Positions 1-7,310 of a stretch of DNA of 18,075 nucleotides are shown here, piece by piece. A program made the translations under genes and the position numbers. Position 1 is the stretch's first letter, and each line of letters opens with the position of its first letter. The notes below the pieces were generated by a model. It searched no databases. It saw nothing but the letters and a program-made list of their open reading frames with translations, and had not been told where the DNA came from. The stretch lies in contig PLXU01000064.1 in the NCBI GenBank assembly GCA_003151555.1, positions 1-18,075 on the forward strand, given 5' to 3'. The stretch comes from Acidimicrobiaceae bacterium (GTDB lineage Bacteria; Actinomycetota; Acidimicrobiia; Acidimicrobiales; RAAP-2).

Positions 1-542
1 CGGCGATGCTCGAGCTGTTCCCGGACAACGAGCCCCTGGAGCGCTGGATCCGGCAGGCGCGCGAGAAGGTCGCCTTCCAGGGGCTGCCGGCGCGGATCTG
101 CTGGCTCGGTTACGGAGAGCGCGACCGCGCGGGTCTGGCCTTTAACGAACTGGTCAGGTCGGGCGAGGTGTCGGCCCCGATCGTGATCGGCCGCGACCAC
201 CTCGACGCCGGCTCGGTGGCCTCGCCGTACCGCGAAACCGAGTCGATGCTCGACGGCTCGGACGCCATTGCCGACTGGCCGCTGCTCAACGCGATGCTCA
301 ACACCGCCTCGGGCGCGTCGTGGGTCTCCATCCATCACGGCGGCGGCGTGGGCATCGGACGATCGATTCACGCGGGCCAGGTCTGCGTCGCCGACGGCAC
401 CGACCTGGCGGCAGAGAAGTTGGCTCGCGTGCTGCGCAATGACCCCGGCACCGGCATCATTCGTCACGTGGACGCAGGTTACGACCTGGCCGACGACGCC
501 GCTCGCGAGCGCGGCGTGCGGATACCCATGCGCGAGGGCTAG
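1..542 (+). CDS. hutU: Urocanate hydratase (urocanase), C-terminal part
   Basis: Urocanase converts urocanate to 4-imidazolone-5-propionate in the second step of cytosolic histidine degradation, using a tightly bound NAD+. The window opens inside the gene; the reading frame is open from base 3 and roughly the last 180 of the usual ~550 residues are present. The family signature FQGLPARICW is encoded near bases 75-104; its Cys is the active-site region cysteine known from the Pseudomonas enzyme. Other highly conserved stretches follow: GRDHLDAGSVASPYRETE, the NTASGASWVSIHHGGGVGIG region and the C-terminal DPGTGIIRHVDAGYD. The stop TAG (540-542) is followed immediately by the ATG of hutI with no gap, so the two are one operon. 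hutH is not visible and may lie upstream. Identity is very secure; only the N-terminus is missing. Confidence 0.97.
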   Translation, partial: AMLELFPDNEPLERWIRQAREKVAFQGLPARICWLGYGERDRAGLAFNELVRSGEVSAPIVIGRDHLDAGSVASPYRETESMLDGSDAIADWPLLNAMLNTASGASWVSIHHGGGVGIGRSIHAGQVCVADGTDLAAEKLARVLRNDPGTGIIRHVDAGYDLADDAARERGVRIPMREG

Positions 543-1706
543 ATGACCACGCGGGTGCTGGTCAACATCGGCGAGCTGACGACCAACGATCCCGCGTGCG
601 GCGACGGGTCGGTGATGGGCCGGATGCACGACGCCGCGATGGTGCTCGACGAGGGTCAGGTGTTGTGGATCGGAGCGAACGCCGATGCTCCGGCGGGCGA
701 CGAGGTGATCGACGTCGACGGGGCCGCGGTGGTGCCCGGCTTCGTTGATTCGCACACCCACCTCGTCTTCGCCGGTGAGCGAAGCGAAGAATTCGAAGCG
801 CGCATGGCCGGCCAGCGCTACGACGGCGGGGGAATACAACGCACCGTGTCGGCCACGCGGGGGGCCACGTCGGACGAACTGCGCCGGGCCATGGCCACGC
901 GGGCGCGGGCCCTGCGCGCAAGCGGCGTCACCACCATGGAGGTCAAGTCGGGCTACGAGCTCACGGTGGAGGGCGAAGTGCGGCTTCTGGGCATCGCGGG
1001 GGAGTTCAGCGACGAAGTGACGTTCCTCGGCGCGCACGCGGTGCCATCAGAGTTCGCGCACGACCGCGACGGCTACGTGGACCTCGTCGCCGGCGCGATG
1101 CTGGAGCGCTGTGCACCTAACGCCAAGTGGGCCGACGTCTTCTGCGACGAAGGGGCCTTTCACGTGGACGAAGCGCGACGGATCTTGCTGGCCGCCCGCG
1201 AGGCGGGCCTTCAACTGCGACTGCACGCCAATCAGTTGGGCGACAGCGGTGGGGTGGCGCTCGGCGTCGAGTTAGACGTGGCCAGCGTCGATCACTGCAC
1301 GCACGTCAACGACGCCGACCTCGACGCATTGGCCTCGTGCGACACCGTCGCCACGTTGCTGCCCGGCGCGGAGTTCTCGACCCGCTCGGCCTACTCGTCG
1401 GGCCGTCGCTTCCTCGACGCCGGCGTGACCGTGGCGCTGGCCACCGATTGCAATCCCGGTACGTCCTACATCACCAACATGGCCCTGGTGATCGCCCTCG
1501 CGGTGCGCGAGATGTCCATGAGCGTGGACGAGGCGCTCTGGGCGGCGACCCGTGGCGGCGCCACGGCGTTGCGTCGTGATGATATCGGTCGACTGAGCGT
1601 GGGCTCGCGAGCTGACCTGTTGGTCCTGGACGGGCCAAGGGCGGCCCACCTGGCCTACCGTCCCGGCGGGGCGGTGGTCGCCAAGGTGCTGCGCGCGCGT
1701 CGCTGA
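543..1706 (+). CDS. hutI: Imidazolonepropionase
   Basis: HutI is a metal-dependent amidohydrolase that opens the ring of imidazolone-propionate to give N-formimino-L-glutamate, the third step of histidine breakdown. The 387-residue length is normal for the family. An N-terminal beta-sandwich leads into the motif VVPGFVDSHTHLVFAG with metal ligands His71 and His73; His228 (in LRLHANQ) and Asp302 (in ATDCNPGTS) complete the expected site, and His251 matches the catalytic histidine known in the Bacillus subtilis enzyme. The KSGYEL substrate-binding segment is at 135-140. The start ATG touches the hutU stop (TAGATG) and has no own promoter visible, so translation is probably coupled to hutU. The product, formiminoglutamate, is the substrate of the ftcD product encoded at 5587-6417. 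Confidence 0.97.
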   Translation: MTTRVLVNIGELTTNDPACGDGSVMGRMHDAAMVLDEGQVLWIGANADAPAGDEVIDVDGAAVVPGFVDSHTHLVFAGERSEEFEARMAGQRYDGGGIQRTVSATRGATSDELRRAMATRARALRASGVTTMEVKSGYELTVEGEVRLLGIAGEFSDEVTFLGAHAVPSEFAHDRDGYVDLVAGAMLERCAPNAKWADVFCDEGAFHVDEARRILLAAREAGLQLRLHANQLGDSGGVALGVELDVASVDHCTHVNDADLDALASCDTVATLLPGAEFSTRSAYSSGRRFLDAGVTVALATDCNPGTSYITNMALVIALAVREMSMSVDEALWAATRGGATALRRDDIGRLSVGSRADLLVLDGPRAAHLAYRPGGAVVAKVLRARR

Positions 1707-1736
1707 AGGTTGAGAAGAGCCACTTGTCGGGACCTT

Positions 1737-1742
1737 TAGAAT
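1737..1742 (+). promoter_or_regulatory. -10 element (TAGAAT) of a leaderless promoter for the AAA+ ATPase gene
   Basis: TAGAAT ends exactly 6 nt before the ATG at 1749, so the predicted transcript starts at or next to the start codon. No Shine-Dalgarno sequence precedes this ATG. No convincing -35 is visible. The same spacing recurs before seven other genes in the window. Confidence 0.65.
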
Positions 1743-1748
1743 GTAGGT

Positions 1749-3173
1749 ATGCCCACCCCCAAAGTCCCCGTTGATCTGCCGACGACATTTGGCGCACTGC
1801 GCGCCAGCGGCTACGAACCCAAGTCCGTGCGCGAAGAGTTGCGCCTGAATCTAGAGCAGCGTCTGGCGCAGGGTCAACCAATCACCTCGTCGGTGCTCGG
1901 CTACGAGGACTCGGTGCTGCCCCAACTCGAGACGGCGTTGCTGGCCGGACACGACATCATCCTGCTGGGCGAGCGCGGCCAGGCCAAGAGCCGGATGATC
2001 CGCTCGCTGGTCGAACTGCTCGACGAGTGGCTGCCCATTGTCGAGGGATCCGAAGTGAGAGACGATCCCTACGCGCCAATCTCGGCCTTCGCCATCGCGG
2101 TGCTCGAAGAGCAAGGCGACCTGACCCCGATCAGCTGGCTGCACCGCAGCCAGCGCTTCGCCGAGAAGTTGGCCTCGCCCGATACCTCCATGGCCGACCT
2201 CATCGGCGAAGTGGACCCCATCAAGGTCGCCGGCGGGCTCTACCTCGACGACCCCCGGGCGCTCTCCTACGGCCTCGTGCCCAAGTCGAACCGGGGCATC
2301 TTCGCCATGAACGAGCTGCCGGACCTTTCGGAGCGTATTCAGGTGGGACTGCTCAACGTGCTCGAAGAGCGCGACGTGCAGATCCGCGGGCACCTGGTGC
2401 GCCTCGACCTCGACATCCTGGTGGTGGCGACCGCCAACCCCGAGGACTACACCAATCGCGGCCGGCTCATCACGCCCTTGAAGGACCGTTTCGGATCGCA
2501 GATCCGCACGCACTACCCCTACGAGATCATCACCGAGATCGCCATTGTCCACCAGGAGGCGAAACTGCCCGTCACGCCCAAGCCCATCACGGTGCCGTGG
2601 TTCATCGACGACATCGTGGTGCGCGTCAGCCACGTCGCGCGCAAGAGCCACGTCGTGAGCCAGCACTCCGGCGTCTCGGTTCGCCTATCCATCGCGAACT
2701 ACGAAACAGTGATCGCCAACGCCCTGCGTCGCACGTTGCGCACCAATGATCACGCCGTCGTGCCGCGCGTCAGCGACTTGAGCGCCATGGTGCAGTCAAC
2801 CCAGGGCAAGATCGAATTCGACTCGATGGACGACAGTGACTCCGACCAGATCATCGCGGCACTCGTGTCGCTGGCGGTGCGTCAATGCTTCGCCGAGCAC
2901 GTGTTGCTCGAGGAGGGTCCCGAGATCGTCGAGGCCTTCAACGATGAGGTGCTGGTGCACACCGGTGACGACCTCGCCGACCAGAGTTACCTCGACGTGC
3001 TGGCCGCCATGCCGGCCCTGGACGCGCCGGTGCGCCGCATCGCCGGGCCCGACGCCAACGACGGTGAGTTGGCCGCGGCCATTGAATTTGTGCTCGAGGG
3101 TCTCTACCTCACCAAGCGACTCGCGAAGGATGCGTCGGGGGCGCGAGCGCTCTATCGCGCGAGGAATCGTTAG
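1749..3173 (+). CDS. MoxR/magnesium-chelatase-like AAA+ ATPase (Rv0958-like)
   Basis: A 474-residue AAA+ ATPase of the MoxR / chelatase ChlI group. Walker A is GERGQAKS (residues 74-81, Lys80). A chelatase-like segment DLIGEVDPIKV follows at 150-160. The Walker B position reads GIFAMNELPDL, with Asn188-Glu189 where most AAA+ proteins have Asp-Glu; from memory, mycobacterial Rv0958 has the same Asn, so it is probably a family trait. Sensor 1 is in ATANPEDYTNRGR (Asn230) and the likely arginine finger is Arg247 in PLKDRFG. Such ATPases usually remodel or insert a cofactor into a client together with a VWA partner, and the next gene encodes one, overlapping by one base. Substrate unknown. Start chosen at ATG 1749 because a -10 box lies 6 nt upstream. 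The match to the Rv0958 family is confident; annotation as magnesium chelatase would overstate it. Confidence 0.9.
   Translation: MPTPKVPVDLPTTFGALRASGYEPKSVREELRLNLEQRLAQGQPITSSVLGYEDSVLPQLETALLAGHDIILLGERGQAKSRMIRSLVELLDEWLPIVEGSEVRDDPYAPISAFAIAVLEEQGDLTPISWLHRSQRFAEKLASPDTSMADLIGEVDPIKVAGGLYLDDPRALSYGLVPKSNRGIFAMNELPDLSERIQVGLLNVLEERDVQIRGHLVRLDLDILVVATANPEDYTNRGRLITPLKDRFGSQIRTHYPYEIITEIAIVHQEAKLPVTPKPITVPWFIDDIVVRVSHVARKSHVVSQHSGVSVRLSIANYETVIANALRRTLRTNDHAVVPRVSDLSAMVQSTQGKIEFDSMDDSDSDQIIAALVSLAVRQCFAEHVLLEEGPEIVEAFNDEVLVHTGDDLADQSYLDVLAAMPALDAPVRRIAGPDANDGELAAAIEFVLEGLYLTKRLAKDASGARALYRARNR
3161..3165 (+). promoter_or_regulatory. Ribosome binding site for the VWA gene
   Basis: GAGGA lies 7 nt before GTG 3173, inside the end of the ATPase gene. 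It supports the GTG that overlaps the ATPase stop in TAGTG and fits coupled translation of the pair. Confidence 0.6.
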
Positions 3174-5167
3174 TGCCCGTTCGCTACGGCTTCCGTCGAT
3201 TTGGTGAGGACGACGACTTTGACGACCTCGACGCCGAAGAGCTGCTGCGACTGCTGACCGACGACTACCTCGAGAGCGGTGACCTCGACGACGCAATGGA
3301 GCGCCTGCTGCGCGAGGGATTTGTATCGCCCGACGGAAAACGCAACGAGGGACTGCGCGAACTGCTCGAGCGCACCCGGGCCAAGCGCCGCGAACTGGAA
3401 CGTCAGGCCGATCCCGACGGCGAGATGCAGCGCTACCGCGAGTGGCTCGAAGAGATCGAGGCCCTGGAGTCGGGCGAGCTCGACCAACTGTTGGCCGACG
3501 CGGAGGGTTCCGACGACGAACGGCGCAAGGAGGTGACGCGCGACTACGTCGAGCAGAAGTACATGCAGCGAAGTCTCATGAGTGACCGCCTGGCCGAACG
3601 GCTCAGCAACTATCAGCAATACGAATTTGTCTCCTCCGAGGCGCGCGAACAGTTCGAGCAGCTCTTGCAGGAGCTCCAGGAGGACGTGCTCAATACGTAT
3701 TTTCAAAAGAGCAAGGAGTTCCTCAACGACCCCGACTCCGAAGAGTTGGCCCGTACCCGAGAGATGATGGACGCGCTCTCGACCATGATTGAACAGGACC
3801 GTCGCGGCGAGCCGCTCGATCCGAGCTTCGAGGACTTCATGGAGAAGTTTGGCGACTTCTTTCCCGGTGCGCAGAGTCTCGAGGACGTGGTGCGCGCCAT
3901 GGCCGAACGGGCCGCCGCCGCCGAGGCGATGTTCAACTCGCTCTCGGGCGAACAGCAGGGCGAACTGCGCTCGCTCTTCGACAAGATGATGCAGAACATG
4001 GAACTGGACTTCGCGCTGCATCGACTCGTGTCGAACCTACGCCAAGCCACCCCGGACATTGATTGGAATCGGGCCCATCGCATGCGCGGCAGCGATCCCT
4101 CCTCCTTTGCCCAATCGGCCTCCGTGGCCGAACAGTTGGGCGAACTGCGCGGTTTGGAGCAGTTCCTGGGCCAGGGCAACGCGGCCCAGGGTCTGCCCGA
4201 AGTGGACGTGGAGTCCGTTCGGCGCAACCTCGGCACCGACGCGGCCCAGCACGTGGTTCGCCTGCAGAAGGCGTTAAAGGCCCTAAAGGACCAGGGTTTC
4301 ATCGACCGCCAAGGCGGCCAGCTGACCTTGAGCGCCAAGGGCGTGCGCCAGATTGGCCAACAGGCCCTGAAGGACCTCTTCGCCCAGTTACGCAATTCGC
4401 CCGCGTTGGGCGCGCACCGCGAGTCAACCGTGGCCCGCGGCGGCGACCGAGAGGAGACCTCCAAGGCGTGGGAGCCCGGCGAGCCTTTCGCCCTGCACAT
4501 TCCCCAAACCCTGCGCAACGCGGTCTTTCGTCAGGGTCCCGGCACGCCGGTGCGGCTGCACCCCGATGACTTCGCCGTCGAGGAGTACGAGGCCACCAGG
4601 CGCTCGGCGACCGTCTTCGCGATCGACCTGTCGCTCTCCATGGCCATGCGCTCGAATTTGGTGCCCGCCAAGAAGATGGTGCTGGCCCTCACCCAGTTGA
4701 TTCGCTCGAAGTTCCCGCGCGACTTCTGCGCGGTGGTGGGATTCGGCGAGACGGCCCAGGAGTTGCGCGTCGAGGACATACCGGCGTTGAGCATCGATTA
4801 CGCCTACGGCACCAACCTCCAGCACGCCCTGGCCCTCAGCCGCCACCTCATGCGCAACGAACGCGGGGAGCGTCAGATCGTGGTGGTGACCGATGGCGAG
4901 CCGACGGCCCACCTGATGGACAACGGCGAGCCGTTCTTCTCCTGGCCGCCGGTTCGCGAGACCCTGGAAAAGACCATGGCCGAGGTGCTGCGTTGCACCA
5001 AGGCCGGCATCAAGATCAATATTTTTGCCCTGGACATCGAACGCAGCCAGTTTCCCTTCGTTGAACAGATCGCCCGAGTCAACGGTGGCCGAGCGTTTTA
5101 CACGTCAATCGACGAATTGGGCAGCTACGCGTTGGACGATTTTGTTCGCCACCGTCGCGCCAGTTAG
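3173..5167 (+). CDS. VWA-domain protein, partner of the AAA+ ATPase (Rv0959-like)
   Basis: A 664-residue cytosolic protein with no signal peptide. The first ~450 residues are acidic, charged and mostly helical (starting MPVRYGFRRFGEDDDFDDLD). The C-terminal part, from about residue 475, is a von Willebrand factor A domain with a complete metal-ion-dependent adhesion site: Asp485-Leu-Ser487-Leu-Ser489, Thr547 in YGTNLQ, and Asp574 in VVTDGEP. MoxR-type ATPases pair with VWA proteins that bind the client, so this is probably the client-recruiting half of an ATPase-driven complex. GTG 3173 overlaps the ATPase stop by one base and has its own GAGGA site. Length and order match the M. tuberculosis Rv0958-Rv0959 pair as I recall it. 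A hairpin terminator follows the stop, marking the end of this two-gene unit. The client is unknown. Confidence 0.88.
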   Translation: MPVRYGFRRFGEDDDFDDLDAEELLRLLTDDYLESGDLDDAMERLLREGFVSPDGKRNEGLRELLERTRAKRRELERQADPDGEMQRYREWLEEIEALESGELDQLLADAEGSDDERRKEVTRDYVEQKYMQRSLMSDRLAERLSNYQQYEFVSSEAREQFEQLLQELQEDVLNTYFQKSKEFLNDPDSEELARTREMMDALSTMIEQDRRGEPLDPSFEDFMEKFGDFFPGAQSLEDVVRAMAERAAAAEAMFNSLSGEQQGELRSLFDKMMQNMELDFALHRLVSNLRQATPDIDWNRAHRMRGSDPSSFAQSASVAEQLGELRGLEQFLGQGNAAQGLPEVDVESVRRNLGTDAAQHVVRLQKALKALKDQGFIDRQGGQLTLSAKGVRQIGQQALKDLFAQLRNSPALGAHRESTVARGGDREETSKAWEPGEPFALHIPQTLRNAVFRQGPGTPVRLHPDDFAVEEYEATRRSATVFAIDLSLSMAMRSNLVPAKKMVLALTQLIRSKFPRDFCAVVGFGETAQELRVEDIPALSIDYAYGTNLQHALALSRHLMRNERGERQIVVVTDGEPTAHLMDNGEPFFSWPPVRETLEKTMAEVLRCTKAGIKINIFALDIERSQFPFVEQIARVNGGRAFYTSIDELGSYALDDFVRHRRAS

Positions 5168-5178
5168 CGCCACGACGT

Positions 5179-5207
5179 AATCCCTATTTATCAGGGATTT
5201 TAATAAT
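5179..5207 (+). terminator. Hairpin terminator after the ATPase-VWA unit
   Basis: AATCCCT (5179-5185) and AGGGATT (5193-5199) form a perfect 7-bp stem with a 7-nt loop, followed by a T/A-rich run starting TTAATAAT. It begins 12 bases after the VWA stop codon. Confidence 0.65.
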
Positions 5208-5280
5208 TGCATTTGCTTTTTCCGCCAAACCCCGCAACAATGACACCGTTGTAATTACAGCGTTGACGTACGTCAGCGCC

Positions 5281-5286
5281 GGGAGG
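5281..5286 (+). promoter_or_regulatory. Ribosome binding site that sets the WhiB start
   Basis: GGGAGG lies 9 nt before ATG 5296. It favours this ATG over the in-frame TTG at 5263, which has no such site and would add residues outside the WhiB family consensus. Confidence 0.7.
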
Positions 5287-5295
5287 GAATACAAC

Positions 5296-5571
5296 ATGGC
5301 ATTCGTTGAAATATTGAGCGGTATGGAAGACCGAGGTTGGCAGTCGAGAGCGAACTGCATGGGTGTGGACCCCGATCTCTTTTTCCCCGAGCGGGGGGCC
5401 TCGACCAGAGAGGCCAAGGAAGTCTGCCGGGGTTGCGTCGCGCGCGAGGACTGCCTCGAATACGCCTTGGATAACGGAGAGAAATTCGGCATCTGGGGTG
5501 GCATGAGCGAACGCGAGCGCCGTCGCTTGCGCCGGGCCCGCGCTATCGAACGCCGCGCCCAGGCTGGCTAG
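5296..5571 (+). CDS. whiB: WhiB-family [4Fe-4S] transcription factor, WhiB/WhmD (WhiB2) type
   Basis: A 91-residue Wbl protein. Four cysteines (Cys21, Cys44, Cys47, Cys53) in the C-xn-C-x2-C-x5-C pattern would bind a 4Fe-4S cluster; the turn GIWGG (65-69) and the basic tail SERERRRLRRARAIERR follow, the part that contacts DNA. The stretch FFPERGASTREAKEVC and CLEYALDNGEKFGIWGG closely resemble Streptomyces WhiB and mycobacterial WhmD/WhiB2, which control septation and cell division with WhiA and the principal sigma factor. Unlike most neighbours this gene has a real leader with a GGGAGG site. It stands alone, after the terminator of the VWA unit and convergent with ftcD. Family certain; orthology to WhiB/WhmD likely. 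Confidence 0.93.
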   Translation: MAFVEILSGMEDRGWQSRANCMGVDPDLFFPERGASTREAKEVCRGCVAREDCLEYALDNGEKFGIWGGMSERERRRLRRARAIERRAQAG

Positions 5572-5592
5572 TCACTCCTTGATCACCTAGCC
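5566..5592. other. Inverted repeat between convergent whiB and ftcD ends
   Basis: GGCTAG (5566-5571) and CTAGCC (5587-5592) form a 6-bp inverted repeat around a 15-nt spacer and contain both stop codons (TAG on each strand). It could act as a weak bidirectional terminator, but there is no T-run and coincidence of the stop codons is possible. Confidence 0.3.
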
Positions 5593-6417
5593 GTGCCAGT
5601 TGAGGATGCGCTCTTCGATCGTGGCGTCGCGGCTGAGCCCCAGTTCCACCCATCGAGCGGGATTTTCGCGCTCGAGCAGCGCCGTGGGCACCAGTCCCAC
5701 GAGCTCGGAGCGGGTGATCTGGCCACCCTCGGGCAGTAGGGTCCGGACCCGGTCGTAGACCTGCGAAGGAAGGACCATCTCGACGTCGACGATGTTGCAA
5801 CTGACTTGTACTGCGTCGCCCGCGGCGAAGGCCAGCGTCCGCAATGCCGGCTGGCGAATTTCCTTGGCGATCATTCGCGCCTGGTCCAACGTCACGTCGT
5901 CCAACCAGAGATTCCACGCGACCAGGATGTCCCTCGCCCCAACGGCCACGGAACCGCGGCGACTCGACGCGCGGGCGGGACCGAGGTCGGGCGCCAACGA
6001 TGAAAAAGCGGCCTTGCGAACCTCGGGCAGTGTGCGGGTGGTGTGATCGGTGAGCGGTCCGTATAGAAAGACCGGCACCTCGTAGGTCGTGGCGAGCCAT
6101 TGTGCCAATTCGTCGCGCAGCACCACTGCGCGGTCGCCTTCACGTCGCTCCAGCGCCACGAAGGGCACCACGTCGACGACGCCAAAGCGCGGGTGCACAC
6201 CTTCGTGCGTAGTGAGATCGAGCCGTTCGTACGCGGCGTCGATGAGCGAGTGCACGTCGCGCACGAGGGCGTCGTCGTCGTTGATCAGCGTGAAGACGGA
6301 ACGGTGATGGAATTCGCAACTGTGCAGGTCGCGCAGTGACGAACCGGCGGCGTCGCACAGTTCGTCGAGCACGTCAACGTCGCGGCCTTCAGAAATGTTG
6401 ATGACGCACTCAAACAC
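5587..6417 (-). CDS. ftcD: Glutamate formiminotransferase
   Basis: FtcD moves the formimino group of formiminoglutamate onto tetrahydrofolate, releasing glutamate; this completes histidine degradation after HutI. The 276-residue protein covers only the formiminotransferase part and lacks the cyclodeaminase domain found in the mammalian bifunctional enzyme. Recognisable motifs are CVINISEGRD near the N-terminus, HHRSVFTL (37-44) and THEGVHPRFGVVDVVPF (70-86), where His75 in HPR matches the catalytic His82 of the pig enzyme. It is somewhat short for a stand-alone enzyme (~300). It starts with GTG, 9 nt after the stop of the upstream whiB, with no Shine-Dalgarno sequence but with a -10 (TAACCT) 6 nt upstream. 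It can therefore be read both from the whiB promoter and from its own leaderless one. It is separated from hutU/hutI by about 4 kb. Confidence 0.92.
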   Translation of the reverse strand: MFECVINISEGRDVDVLDELCDAAGSSLRDLHSCEFHHRSVFTLINDDDALVRDVHSLIDAAYERLDLTTHEGVHPRFGVVDVVPFVALERREGDRAVVLRDELAQWLATTYEVPVFLYGPLTDHTTRTLPEVRKAAFSSLAPDLGPARASSRRGSVAVGARDILVAWNLWLDDVTLDQARMIAKEIRQPALRTLAFAAGDAVQVSCNIVDVEMVLPSQVYDRVRTLLPEGGQITRSELVGLVPTALLERENPARWVELGLSRDATIEERILNWHG

Positions 6418-6423
6418 TGACTC

Positions 6424-6429
6424 AGGTTA
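6424..6429 (-). promoter_or_regulatory. -10 element (TAACCT) of a leaderless promoter for ftcD
   Basis: On the minus strand TAACCT is followed by 6 nt and then the ftcD GTG. Its first three bases are the TAA stop codon of the upstream whiB gene, so promoter and stop codon share sequence. Confidence 0.5.
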
Positions 6430-6681
6430 TTGGTTGAGATTGATCTTCGCCAGGCGACGGCGCGAACTGCGCAGTCGGCGCCGTTCACGTTCACTCTTGC
6501 CGCCCCAAATGCCATGATCGACGTGATTCTCGAGCGCGTACTCCAGGCAATCCTGTTCCACCGGACATTCGTCACAGATCTTTTGGGTGATCAGCACGCC
6601 GACGCCATCACGCGGAAAGAAGACTTCCGCGGGGTAATCGCGGCACTTAGCCTGGGCCATCCACTCGATACTCACCTTCAC
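6427..6681 (-). CDS. WhiB-family transcription factor (second copy)
   Basis: An 84-residue Wbl protein with Cys13, Cys36, Cys39 and Cys45 as cluster ligands, the turn GIWGG (57-61) and a basic C-terminus SERERRRLRSSRRR. It lacks the A/T-hook tail of WhiB7 and is clearly different from the copy at 5296 in the first half, so it is a separate paralogue rather than a recent duplicate; I cannot assign it to a numbered class. The GTG start at 6681 is supported by TACCAT 6 nt upstream (leaderless). The AGGGG abutting the GTG is too close to serve as a ribosome site for it; an ATG seven codons later is the alternative start. ftcD follows 9 nt after the stop on the same strand, so the two are probably co-transcribed. 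Confidence 0.92.
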   Translation of the reverse strand: MKVSIEWMAQAKCRDYPAEVFFPRDGVGVLITQKICDECPVEQDCLEYALENHVDHGIWGGKSERERRRLRSSRRRLAKINLNQ

Positions 6682-6687
6682 CCCCTA

Positions 6688-6693
6688 ATGGTA
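6688..6693 (-). promoter_or_regulatory. -10 element (TACCAT) of a leaderless promoter for the second whiB
   Basis: Minus-strand TACCAT is followed by 6 nt and the GTG at 6681. An imperfect inverted repeat (6695-6714, GGGT-CTCT / AGAG-t-ACCC) fills the -10/-35 interval and could be an operator. Confidence 0.55.
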
Positions 6694-6922
6694 AGGGTCT
6701 CTTTTAGAGTACCCACCTAACTCACAGGACTGTCTAAAGATTGGGTTACATTTCGAACACAAAACGCACGCGACACGTCGTGTACGTAACGATTCGATGA
6801 CGAAGTTTTGTATCCGTTTACATCGTGATACATCGAACAAACTTTTTTGTCGCGACGTGAACAAAATTGTCACTTGCTCGGTTTGCAGTGGTGCCGGCGT
6901 ACTAGATCTCGCGATGTCGTCG
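6694..6922. promoter_or_regulatory. AT-richer divergent intergenic region with repeats
   Basis: No gene is seen between the minus-strand whiB and the plus-strand small protein. The region is visibly richer in A and T than its surroundings. It holds an imperfect inverted repeat at 6695-6714, a perfect palindrome ACACGTCGTGT at 6773-6783, and the word TACATCG twice at 6819-6825 and 6829-6835 (period 10 bp). A related TACATTTCGAACA is at 6747-6759; the second TACATCG continues as AACA, giving nearly the same word. These look like binding sites for an unknown regulator. Confidence 0.45.
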
Positions 6923-6928
6923 TAGAGT
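6923..6928 (+). promoter_or_regulatory. -10 element (TAGAGT) of a leaderless promoter
   Basis: TAGAGT ends 7 nt before GTG 6936. It favours that GTG over the in-frame TTG two codons upstream, which falls only 1 nt after the hexamer. Confidence 0.5.
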
Positions 6929-6935
6929 CTTGACC

Positions 6936-7277
6936 GTGGAGATTCCGATCGCGTGCACGCTCAGTGCAACGGAAGCGCTTACGCAGCTCGGTGAATGGAC
7001 GGACCTTCTATCTCAGTTGGCGATGGGCACGTCGCGGACGGCTCCTGGTCGCCTCGAAATAATCCTGTCCGCCGATCTCACGAACGTGGCGGCCCTGATT
7101 CAATTGGCGCAGCGAGAGAAGGCCTGCTGCGCGTTCTTCGATTTCACGCTGGCGATCAACGCCGAACGAGTGACGTTGGTCATCGAAGTGACCCCCGAGG
7201 CGTCGTCGATACTCGATGACTTGCACGCCGATCTCGCCTCGTTCGTCACCGCCACTGTCACGGGCGAATCGACGTAA
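6936..7277 (+). CDS. Small conserved protein with a Cys-Cys motif, function unknown
   Basis: A 113-residue soluble protein beginning MEIPIACTLSATEALTQLGEW. The central motif QREKACCAFFDFTL contains two adjacent cysteines followed by an aromatic-rich strand, and the end (PEASSILDDLHADLASFV) looks like a terminal helix. I recall similar short actinobacterial proteins with an E-x-x-CC-x-F-F-x-F-T-L motif, sometimes fused to or near MerR-type metal regulators, but cannot assign a function. The adjacent cysteines could bind a metal or be redox active; this is a guess. It lies downstream of the repeat-rich region shared with whiB and so may share its control. No ribosome site; a -10 box 7 nt upstream sets the GTG start. 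Confidence 0.75.
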   Translation: MEIPIACTLSATEALTQLGEWTDLLSQLAMGTSRTAPGRLEIILSADLTNVAALIQLAQREKACCAFFDFTLAINAERVTLVIEVTPEASSILDDLHADLASFVTATVTGEST

Positions 7278-7310
7278 CGTGCAGTCGGAATAGGGCTTTC
7301 GCGGAGTCGG

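Noticed and set aside
1851..2666. Minus-strand open frame of 271 codons opposite the AAA+ ATPase
   Set aside because: Rich in His/Asp/Val without domains; the plus strand has Walker A and sensor motifs.
3170..4021. Minus-strand open frame opposite the VWA gene
   Set aside because: Leu/Val/Glu repeats arise from reverse-reading the acidic helical N-terminus; no start signal or motif.
1749..5167. Assignment of the ATPase-VWA pair as magnesium chelatase ChlI/ChlD
   Set aside because: No ChlH or bacteriochlorophyll genes, and the motifs fit the Rv0958-Rv0959 type better.
5263..5295. TTG 5263 as start of the WhiB gene
   Set aside because: ATG 5296 has a GGGAGG site 9 nt upstream and gives the usual WhiB length.
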